A stretch of DNA of 11,175 nt from an uncultured Candidatus Competibacteraceae bacterium (GTDB taxonomy: Bacteria; Pseudomonadota; Gammaproteobacteria; Competibacterales; Competibacteraceae). Below are positions 1 through 5,739 of the stretch, piece after piece. The DNA lies in the NCBI GenBank assembly GCA_937960715.1, contig CALGOO010000272.1, positions 1 through 11,175 of the forward strand, written 5' to 3'. Within the stretch, counting starts at the first letter, position 1, and the number at the start of each line of letters is the position of its first letter. A model generated the notes under the pieces. The model ran no database searches. It was not told where the DNA came from and was given only the letters and a program-made list of their open reading frames with translations. A program made the position numbers and the translations under genes.

Positions 1-1
1 T

Positions 2-393
2 TTAACGACTCGCGAAGACGACCGCCACCGCGTCGACCGTGGCGCCGCGGTGGCGCCGATTCGGGCCTGGCTCCCACGCGCCCGCGTGGGAGGCCCGTCC
101 CATCCCTATGTATTCTACGCCTACTTCACCGCGCTGGGGCTGGACCTCACCCCGGAGGACGCCAGTTGCCACGGCCGCCTGGACCTGACGGTGCGGTTCA
201 ACGGCCAGATTTATCTGTTCGAGTTCAAGGTGGTGGAACTGGTCCCCGAAGGCCAGGCCCTGCGGCAGGTCCAGGGGCGGGGCTACCCGACAAATATCGG
301 GCGGAGGGCCGGCCGATCCACCTGATCGGCGTGGAGTTCAGCCGGGAGCAACGCCGGGTGGTGCGGTTCAAGGTGGAGACGGTTTCGCCGTAG
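2..393 (+). pseudogene. 3' remnant of a PD-(D/E)XK nuclease-like gene (C-terminal domain of DUF1703/AAA-ATPase-type proteins), frameshifted
   Basis: From about 104 the reading frame matches the C-terminal PD-(D/E)XK nuclease-like domain found at the end of many AAA-ATPase-like proteins. The visible order is VFYAYFTALGLDL, then HGRLDLTVRFNG, then YLFEFKVVEL. The Asp of GRLD and the E-x-K of FEFK fit the usual metal and catalytic residues. At GYPT (281-292) the frame is lost. The expected continuation, DKYRAEGRPIHLIGVEFSRE, lies one frame over (289-348) and runs to a TAG at 391-393. One missing base near 287-288 explains this. Upstream the frame stays open to the window edge, but 2-103 does not resemble the family and contains a perfect palindrome, so the N-terminal side looks replaced. 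The ATPase part is absent or lies outside the window. It is most likely dead, although a sequencing error at the frameshift cannot be excluded. Confidence 0.75.
71..92. repeat. Perfect 10-bp palindrome, CTCCCACGCG / CGCGTGGGAG
   Basis: CTCCCACGCG (71-80) and its exact reverse complement (83-92) are separated by only CC. The TCCCACGC/GCGTGGGA core resembles short dispersed palindromic elements seen in many gammaproteobacterial genomes. It lies exactly where the PD-(D/E)XK homology stops being recognisable on the 5' side. That suggests, but does not prove, that a small palindromic element marks the break in that gene. Confidence 0.5.
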
Positions 394-512
394 CCGCTCA
401 CACCACCCGCCACGCCACCCGCTCGAAACCAAGAGCCGCCCTGGTTAGAGCCCGTTCACGACCAGTCGGCTACACTGTGTTGTCTTCCGACTCACAGCGA
501 TCCGAGCCAGCG
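394..512. other. Spacer before the lipoprotein pair; imperfect hairpin, no clear promoter
   Basis: No gene is seen here. An imperfect inverted repeat (421-431 with 442-451, core AACCA/TGGTT) lies just after the nuclease pseudogene, but no T-run follows it, so it is a poor terminator candidate. TACACT at 471-476 could be a -10 box for the lipoprotein genes, but no matching -35 stands at 16-18 bp. A GTG at 477 could extend the first lipoprotein by 12 residues; ATG 513 is preferred because it places the signal peptide at the N-terminus. Confidence 0.4.
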
Positions 513-1031
513 ATGATCAAACGCTATCCAGCCATGCTGTTGCCGATAGGGATTGCTGTTGGCGCGTGCGGGTGCAGTTCCTTTTTGCGCGAAGGCACGG
601 CCGATCTGGCCGGCGTCGGTGGCGCGGCCATCGCCAGCAGCGCCACCGACAACGCGGCGGTCGCCACCGGCATCGGGCTGGGCGTGCGCTCGGCGGCGAT
701 GGCCGGCCTCCAATATGCCCAGCGCAAGACGCATCAGAAACAGCAGGACCTGATCGCCCAGATCGCCGGCAAACTGGAGCCCGGCGCGGTGGCGACCTGG
801 CAGGTCAGCCACACGATTCCCATCGAAGACGACGAGCGGGGCCGGGTGACGGTCAGCCGGATCATCAGCGGGCGGAATCTGGTCTGCAAGGAAATCGTGT
901 TCTCGATCGACACCGCCGCCGACCACAAGCCGCAAAGCGACTTCTACGTCGCCACCATCTGCCGCGACGCCGACCGCTGGAAATGGGCCTCCGCCGAACC
1001 GGCCACCGAGCGCTGGGGCGCGTTGCAATGA
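513..1031 (+). CDS. Predicted lipoprotein A, first of a tandem paralogous pair
   Basis: This is a 172-residue protein of unrecognised family. From ATG 513 it begins MIKRYPAMLLPIGIAVGAC, a short basic n-region and hydrophobic core ending in a lipobox-like V-G-A-C (Cys19), so a lipid-anchored envelope protein is likely. Residues about 25-75 are rich in Gly and Ala, as in glycine-zipper segments. The C-terminal half is more polar and contains two Cys (in LVCKE and ATICRD) that are both conserved in the next gene, which suggests a disulfide in the periplasm. It ends WKWASAEPATERWGALQ, nearly the same as its neighbour. Its TGA (1029-1031) overlaps the neighbour's ATG (1028-1030), implying co-translation. 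The ribosome site is weak. The function is unknown. Confidence 0.75.
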   Translation: MIKRYPAMLLPIGIAVGACGCSSFLREGTADLAGVGGAAIASSATDNAAVATGIGLGVRSAAMAGLQYAQRKTHQKQQDLIAQIAGKLEPGAVATWQVSHTIPIEDDERGRVTVSRIISGRNLVCKEIVFSIDTAADHKPQSDFYVATICRDADRWKWASAEPATERWGALQ

Positions 1032-1561
1032 AGCGGTCGCGCAAGGTGACTGCAACACCCTCGAAAATCGATCCCACCGCGCCGCTGGTCGCCAGTCTGC
1101 TGGCCGTCGTTCTCACTGGCTGCAATAGCGTCGGCGGGTTCGCCGGGGCCGCCGCCGGCATCGCCAGCGGCGCGGCCACCACCAATCCCGCAGTGGGTTA
1201 TGGGGTCAGTATCGGGGTTGCGGTCGTGGTCGACGCCACCACCAAATACGTGCTTCGCATCTGGCATCAGGCCGAGCAGGATCAAATCGCTGCCCAGATC
1301 GGGCGGATGAAGCCGGGCGACATCGAAGCCTGGAAAATCCAGCACCCGGTGCCCTACGAAAACGAACACGGCGAAATCGAGGTGGTGCGCATCCTGGCTT
1401 CGCCGCTCGCCCTGTGCAAGGAGGCGCTGTTTTCCGTCGTCGATGGCGAAGGCGACAAACAGACGCGCCAATGGTTCGTGGTAACCGCTTGCCGGCAGGG
1501 CAAAACCTGGAAGTGGGCGGTCGCCGAGCCTGCCGTTGGCCGTTGGGGCTCCCTACAGTAA
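1028..1561 (+). CDS. Predicted lipoprotein B, second of a tandem paralogous pair
   Basis: This 177-residue protein starts at an ATG that overlaps the previous stop codon (ATGA). After an unusually long polar n-region of about 18 residues comes the hydrophobic stretch LVASLLAVVLTGC with a good L-T-G-C lipobox (Cys32). A Gly/Ala-rich segment (about 36-70) follows, then the same soluble domain as lipoprotein A. Shared points are QD-IA-QI, the PG-x-W segment, a CKE Cys, a second Cys (TACRQ) and the ending WKWAVAEPAVGRWGSLQ. The pair clearly arose by duplication. Both ends align, so the protein is complete even though its TAA (1559-1561) is also the first triplet of a 19-bp repeat. Acylation and export to the envelope are likely; the function is unknown. 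Confidence 0.75.
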   Translation: MKRSRKVTATPSKIDPTAPLVASLLAVVLTGCNSVGGFAGAAAGIASGAATTNPAVGYGVSIGVAVVVDATTKYVLRIWHQAEQDQIAAQIGRMKPGDIEAWKIQHPVPYENEHGEIEVVRILASPLALCKEALFSVVDGEGDKQTRQWFVVTACRQGKTWKWAVAEPAVGRWGSLQ

Positions 1562-1577
1562 CGTGAGTTCCGGATAA
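1559..1577. repeat. 19-bp direct repeat, copy 1
   Basis: The 19-bp sequence TAACGTGAGTTCCGGATAA occurs here and again at 1623-1641, 64 bp apart in the same orientation. This copy overlaps the stop codon of lipoprotein B. The second copy abuts the stop codon of the IS982-type transposase remnant, so the repeat may be the terminal inverted repeat of that element or a trace of its insertion. That origin is inferred. Confidence 0.7.
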
Positions 1578-1600
1578 GGATGGGGGGTGGCCCCTGCGCG

Positions 1601-1616
1601 GAACCTGCTAAGGTTC
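1601..1616 (+). terminator. Possible weak terminator hairpin after the lipoprotein pair
   Basis: GAACCT (1601-1606) and AGGTTC (1611-1616) form a perfect 6-bp stem around GCTA, followed by TTTG. A second small stem, GGGG/CCCC (1584-1594), precedes it. The T-run is short, so efficient Rho-independent termination is uncertain. It lies between the two 19-bp repeats and may instead belong to the mobile-element footprint. Confidence 0.3.
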
Positions 1617-1622
1617 TTTGGT

Positions 1623-1641
1623 TAACGTGAGTTCCGGATAA
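1623..1641. repeat. 19-bp direct repeat, copy 2, abutting the transposase stop
   Basis: This is an exact second copy of the repeat at 1559-1577. It ends one base before the transposase stop codon (TAA read on the minus strand, 1642-1644). Insertion-sequence ends often lie this close to the transposase stop, so it may be the element's terminal repeat. No inverted partner is visible near 1900, in keeping with loss of the other end. Confidence 0.6.
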
Positions 1642-1911
1642 TTATTCCTGAAAAGTTAAAAGCTTAAGTTCATTTTGGGACAGGTTGAGGGAGGGTTTGC
1701 GAGGTTGGTAAGTGTAGGCCACTAATGCGGCCAATACATTGATCATGGCGTTGACGACACTGCGATGGCGGGTGTGCTCGATCTGCTGGATGTTTTTGAT
1801 CTGATCGTTGCTCCTCTGAACGGAAAGGATTTTTTCATCTCCCCCCTCGCTTACTGTCGGTGCTTCTACTAAGCAACGGTGGCGCTTTTTGGTGAAGCAA
1901 TAACTTAACAA
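1642..1911 (-). pseudogene. IS982-family transposase, C-terminal fragment
   Basis: The last ~55 codons read NDQIKNIQQIEHTRHRSVVN followed by a hydrophobic stretch and AYTYQPRKPSLNL. This is the characteristic IS982-family C-terminal pattern (…NDQLKNI.QIEHTRHRS…N…AYT…KPS). Residues 1-34 (about 1810-1911) are not confidently family-like, and the frame runs open into the adjacent attC-like site with no ATG. The catalytic DDE core is absent, so only the 3' end of the element remains. It is antisense to the lipoprotein genes and is not functional by itself. An IS982-mediated deletion could explain the missing flanking DNA. Confidence 0.7.
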
Positions 1912-1974
1912 GTCGCTGAAGCAGAAATTGGCTCCGCTGCGCTACGCCAATTCTGCTTAACTTTGTCGTTAGGC
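1903..1974 (+). other. attC: Integron attC-type recombination site (72 bp)
   Basis: The left core box ACTTAAC (1903-1909) fits RYYYAAC and the right core box GTTAGGC (1968-1974) fits GTTRRRY. Between them lie an imperfect inverted repeat, AGCAGAAATTGGC (1920-1932) against GCCAATTCTGCT (1946-1957), with one unpaired A in the left arm, and a 13-nt apical loop. An extra base on one arm is typical of the extrahelical bases that give attC its strand polarity. The sequence beside each core (TAACAAGTCGCTGAAGC on the left, GCTTAACTTTGTCGTTAGGC on the right) has the usual attC layout. IntI integrases recombine such sites as folded single strands, cutting between G and TT of the right core (here 1968/1969). 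No integrase or attI is in the window. The assignment rests on structure and core boxes. Confidence 0.8.
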
Positions 1975-3022
1975 AAACGGACGATCGTGTGCAGGTTGCA
2001 CTCCGCTAGCAGGTGTTCCTTGAGCCGGGTCTTGACGCCTTCGCCGAACAGCGTCCCGTCCGGCAGCACGACCGCCGCCCGACCTCCCGTTTTCAGCGGG
2101 CGCACGATCAGCGCCAGAAACAGATCGGCGGTTTCGCGGGTCTGGAAGTGCTTGGGAAAATTGCTCTCGATGCCGTCTTCCTCCCGCCCGCCGAAAGGGG
2201 GATTGGTGAGGATGAGATCCACCCGGTCGCTGGCGCCGTAGCTGATGTAGGGCCGGGCCAGGGTGTTTCATGGGTGACGAACGACGGATCGTCGATGCCG
2301 TGCAGCAGCAGATTGGCCACGCACAGCATGTGCGGAAGCTGCTTCTTCTCCGTCGCCCGCAACGCCCGCTGCATCCGCTGCTCGTCGGCGGGCGTCTTGA
2401 CGTAATGCTGCCGGATGTGGCGGATCGCGCAGGTGAGAAACCCGCCCGTGCCGCAGGCCGGATCAAACAGAATCTCGCCGGGCCGGGGATCGATGCGCTC
2501 GGCCATGAACCCCGTCACGGCGCGCGGCGTGTAGTACTCGCCCGCATTGCCGGCGCTTTGCAGGTCGTTGAGGATCTGCTCGTAAAGAGCGCCGAAGTGC
2601 TGGCGCTCCTTGAGGTCGTTGAAATCAATGGCATTGATCTTGTTGACCACCTTGCGCAGGAGTTGGCCGGATTTCATGTAGTTGTAAGCGTCCTCGAACA
2701 CGCTCCGCACCAATCGGCGGCGGCCATTCTGGCCGGCGACCGGTAGTTCCTTCAGCGAAGGGAACAACTCCTCGTTGATGAAGTCCAGCAAATCCTCGCC
2801 GATGATGCCCTCCGAGTCAGCCGCCCAGGCCCGCCACTGAAACGAATCCGGAATTGGCGAACGATAGCCCGGCTGCGTCAATTCCAGTTCCCGATCCTGA
2901 TCGTCGATGATCTTGAGGAAGAAGATCCAGCACAGTTGGGAAATGCGCTGCGCATCGCCATCGACGCCGACATCATCGCGCATGATGTCCTGGATGGATT
3001 TGACGGTGTTGCGAACGGACAT
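1905..3022 (-). pseudogene. hsdM: Type I restriction-modification DNA methyltransferase subunit HsdM, frameshifted and 3'-truncated
   Basis: HsdM methylates adenine in the target sequence as part of an R-M-S complex. The start ATG (3022) opens MSVRNTVKSIQDIMRDDVGV, a typical helical HsdM_N domain. AGNAGEYYTPRAVT (about 157-170) and the AdoMet motif FDPACGTGGF (186-195) follow. After HGIDDPSFVTH (codon 251) the frame is lost. One base is missing between 2267 and 2268 on the plus strand; restoring it gives H-D-N-T-L-A-R-P and leads into TNPPFGG (catalytic NPPF motif) and VVLPDGTLFGEGVKTR. The gene then reads HTIVRLPN and, instead of the family's G-V-F continuation, runs into the attC-like site and stops at 1905-1907. 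About 350 of the usual ~490 residues remain. It starts 3 bp after the hsdR stop, so the two formed an operon. No hsdS is present. Confidence 0.85.
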
Positions 3023-3025
3023 GGG

Positions 3026-5429
3026 TTAGGCGGCTTCCTGATAGAGCGCGGCTTGCAGGCGACGAACGGCCTGCTCAAAGCCGCTGCGACTGCCGAAGGG
3101 CTTGATGAGTTGCACCACGGTGCCCATCCGGTCGAAGGGCGCGACTTTCAGAATACCGGGGTCATCGAGATCGAGCACGCCCTGATCCTGATACTTGTCC
3201 AGCAACGCTTCCAGCACCGCGCGGGCCTGGGGGCCATGGTGGGCGAACACATCCTGCCGACGGACGTTCGCCGCGCGCGCGCCGGGTCAGCGGCGGGCGG
3301 TCGAAAGCGACATGGCAAATCAGGTCGAAAGGATCGAAGTCCTTGCCGACTTCCTCCATCAGCGGGTCCAGCAACAGCCCTTCCTTTTCGAGTTCTTCGA
3401 TAATGGCCTGCTTGCGCTCGGCGGCTTTCCAGCGTTTGAGAAAATCATCCAGGCTGGCGAAATGCCGTTGCAGGCCCTTCCGGGTGTAATCCCGCAGGCT
3501 TTCCGTGACCAGTTTGCCGTTCTCGTCCACATATTCCACCCGCTCGGCCAGCACGGTGACGTGGACGCCATCCACATAGACTTTTTTGCCGGGTTCGGGA
3601 TCATCGGGCGGCAGACCGATGTCGGGCAGCGAGCCATCCACCGGGGTTTCCCCCGTTTCCGTGTCATACGGCGGCTGATCTTCCTCCAGATCACGCCCGG
3701 TGGCCTCGACTTCGGGCGGTGTGATCGGATCCTGGTCGCCCGGTTCGTAAATCTGCGCCGGCTCGCCGTCAAAGGCGGGATCGGCGAAATGATGGGTCGC
3801 GCCGCGAAAATCCATCAGGGTGAAATAGAGCTTCCCGGTATCCTCGTGCATGCGGGTCCCGCGCCCGACGATCTGCTTGAATTCGCTCATCGAGCCGACA
3901 TCGCGTTCCAGCGCGATCAGCCGGCAGGTCTGGGCATCGACGCCGGTGGTCAGCAACCGCGAGGTGGTCACCAGCGCCGGATAGCGGGATTCCGGATCGA
4001 TGAAATTGCCGAGTTGCCGGGTTCCTTCCTCATCATCGCCGGTGATCCGCATCACATAGCGGGGATTGTCGCCCACCAGGTCGGGATTCTCGTTGATCAG
4101 CGCTGGCGCATCCGGGCGGCGTGTTCGGTGTCCACGCAGAACACGATGGTCTTCTGGAACCTATCCCCGCTCTCCTTGAGAAAATCCGATACCTTGCCAG
4201 CCACGATCCGGGTGCGCTCGTCGATCACCAGACTGCGGTCAAAATCCTTCTGGTTGTATAGCCGGTCCTCGACTTCGTCGCCGTCGCGGTCCCGCTTGCC
4301 CTTTTCCGGCCGGTAGCCTTCCACATCGACGTTGATGTGAACCTTGATCACCTTGTAGGGGGCGAGAAAGCCGTCGCGGATGCCCTGCTTGAGCGAGTAG
4401 GTGTAAACCGGTGGGCCGAAATACTGGATGTTGGAAACGTATTCGGTTTCCCTGGGGGTGGCGGTCAGGCCGATCTGGGTGGCGGCGGCAAAGTAGTCGA
4501 GAATCTCCCGCCAGGCGGAATCCTCGGCGGCGCTGCCCCGGTGGCACTCGTCGATGACGATCAGATCGAAAAAGCCCCGCGAGAATTGCCGGTACACCTT
4601 CTGGCGCTCTTCGGGACCGGTGATGGCCTGATAGAGGCCCAGATAGATTTCATAAGCCGTGTCGATGCTGGCGCTGGCATCGGCGGCGGCGCGGACGATG
4701 GTTTTGGCGCTGGTGCTGAGCTTGGCCATGGCCGGACCGAAAGGTCGGAAATCGTTGACCATGGTCCGATCGACCAGAATGTCGCGGTCGGCCAGGAACA
4801 GGATGCGTTTCCTGTAGCCGGCCTTCCACAGCCGCCAGATGATCTGGAAGGCGGTGTAGGTCTTGCCCGTGCCGGTGGCCATGACCAGCAGCAGGCGCTG
4901 TTGCCTTTTGGCGATGGCCTCGATGGCGGCGTTGATGGCGCCGCACTGAATAGTACCGGGGCGCCTTGCCGCCGTCGTCGTAATAATCTTGCAGGACCAT
5001 CCGCTCGGCCTCCGGCGTCAGTCCCTTCCAGACACGGTAGCGGGTCCAGAGCGCGGCGGGGGACGGAAAGGCGTCCAGTGGGAGCGTGGTTTCCAGCTCG
5101 CCGCTCGTGCCGGTGCGGTCGTGGAACACAAAGCCGTTGCCGTTGGAGGAGAACACAAACTCCAGCGCCTGTTGCATCCCGTCGCCGATGCCGTGGTTAT
5201 TGTCCTTGGCTTCGATCAGGGCGATAGGCGGGTTGGGCCGATAATAGAGAAGGTAATCGGCGCGTTTGGCCCGGCCACGGGCGACCAGTTTGCCGCGCAC
5301 GACGATGCGGCCCTGGGTGAAACTGACCTCACGCCGGATTTGCGCGGTTTCGTCCCAGCCAGCCCCGACCAAATACGGGGTGATGTATTTGGCGCAAATA
5401 TCGCTTTCGCTGAGCGATTTCTTGTTCAT
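3026..5429 (-). pseudogene. hsdR: Type I restriction endonuclease subunit HsdR (EcoEI-like), three frameshifts
   Basis: HsdR is the translocase and nuclease of type I systems. From ATG 5429 (MNKKSLSESDICAKYITPYL) the N-terminal nuclease domain keeps Asp58 and E73-A-K75 (ALIEAKD). The helicase core has Walker A (ATGTGKT), DECH (VIDECHRGS) and LTATP; helicase motif VI is IVGRGTRM. The end is an EcoEI_R_C-type domain (LICHVAFDRPPLTRR … LQAALYQEAA). Three indels break it: an extra A at about 4949-4950 (YYQCGAINAA expected), a missing C at about 4103 (MRQALINENP expected), and a two-base loss in the CG tract 3272-3282. Undoing them gives one 802-codon frame, near the family's usual length. QQALE joined directly to FVFSSNG suggests a further in-frame loss of about 8 codons near 5160. 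An upstream in-frame start at 5531 is less family-like. Confidence 0.88.
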
Positions 5430-5551
5430 GGCGGGTTCCGGGCAGGGTGGACGAATCATCGGCCTGCTGGCGAAAGGCTTGCGTGCCGGACCCAGAACGA
5501 TCTGGCCTGTACTTTCTTGAGGAACTGCCAACCGGCGACATCACGCCTACT

Positions 5552-5569
5552 GCTTACACTGCGCTTACA
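5552..5569. repeat. GCTTACA repeated twice at 11-bp spacing upstream of hsdR
   Basis: GCTTACA occurs at 5552-5558 and 5563-5569, one helical turn apart, in the 143-bp gap between hsdR and the tRNA terminator. The arrangement could be a tandem operator for a repressor of the restriction genes, but no regulator gene is present and chance is possible. The rest of the gap (5430-5551) shows no convincing promoter. Confidence 0.3.
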
Positions 5570-5572
5570 ACG

Positions 5573-5607
5573 AAAAAGGCCTACTGAAAGAAGATCAGTA
5601 GGCCTTT
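5573..5607 (-). terminator. Rho-independent terminator of tRNA-Asn (bidirectional)
   Basis: AAAGGCCTACTGA (5575-5587) and its exact reverse complement (5595-5607) form a 13-bp stem with a 7-nt loop. Read on the minus strand, the stem runs straight into TTTTT (complement of 5573-5577). It begins 8 nt after the CCA end of the tRNA, so it is the tRNA terminator. The AAA/TTT ends of the stem would also let it stop plus-strand transcription. Confidence 0.9.
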
Positions 5608-5615
5608 GTTTCATC

Positions 5616-5691
5616 TGGCTCCCCAGCGCGGACTCGAACCACGGACCCGGTGATTAACAGTCACCTGCTCTACCGACTGAGCTACTGGGGA
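5616..5691 (-). tRNA. tRNA-Asn (anticodon GTT), CCA encoded
   Basis: Read on the minus strand, the 76-nt gene starts TCCCCAG and ends CTGGGGA-G-CCA, a perfect 7-bp acceptor stem with discriminator G. The D region is GCTCAGTCGGTAGAGC. The anticodon loop is CTGTTAA with GTT at 5658-5656, and the T arm contains GGTTCGAGTCC. All invariant positions are present, so it should decode AAU/AAC. It has its own strong promoter just upstream and a terminator 8 nt downstream. The accessory, decayed DNA lies on its 3' side, the side where integrative elements usually enter. Confidence 0.97.
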
Positions 5692-5703
5692 AAAGGAGGG
5701 GGG

Positions 5704-5732
5704 ATTTTATTGACCCCCGCTCGCCCTGTCAA
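5704..5732 (-). promoter_or_regulatory. Sigma70 promoter of tRNA-Asn
   Basis: On the minus strand TTGACA (complement of 5727-5732) is followed after exactly 17 bp by TAAAAT (complement of 5704-5709). That is a perfect -35 and a 5/6 -10. Transcription would start about 5-8 nt further on, a few bases before the mature tRNA 5' end at 5691. The C-rich stretch after the -10 resembles the GC-rich discriminators of stringently controlled stable-RNA promoters. The -35 begins 7 bp beyond the aminotransferase stop codon. Confidence 0.85.
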
Positions 5733-5739
5733 TCCTGGT

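Noticed and set aside
444..450. GTTAGAG next to an imperfect hairpin as a possible attC upstream of the lipoprotein genes
   Set aside because: The seventh base is G rather than a pyrimidine, the hairpin is short and no left core box fits.
477..512. GTG 477 as the start of lipoprotein A
   Set aside because: It adds 12 polar residues in front of a signal peptide that begins naturally at ATG 513.
566..1027. Upstream extension of lipoprotein B in its own frame from position 566
   Set aside because: The extension is an Arg-rich shadow of lipoprotein A; ATG 1028 gives a good lipoprotein signal and the typical ATGA overlap.
3025..3031. A second GTTAGGC at the hsdR/hsdM junction that could be another attC core
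   Set aside because: It is made of the hsdR stop codon and the bases before hsdM; no matching RYYYAAC box or hairpin lies at a suitable distance upstream.
3195..5227. Long plus-strand open frames opposite hsdR
   Set aside because: They are complements of the hsdR coding sequence, resemble no family and reflect codon bias of GC-rich DNA.
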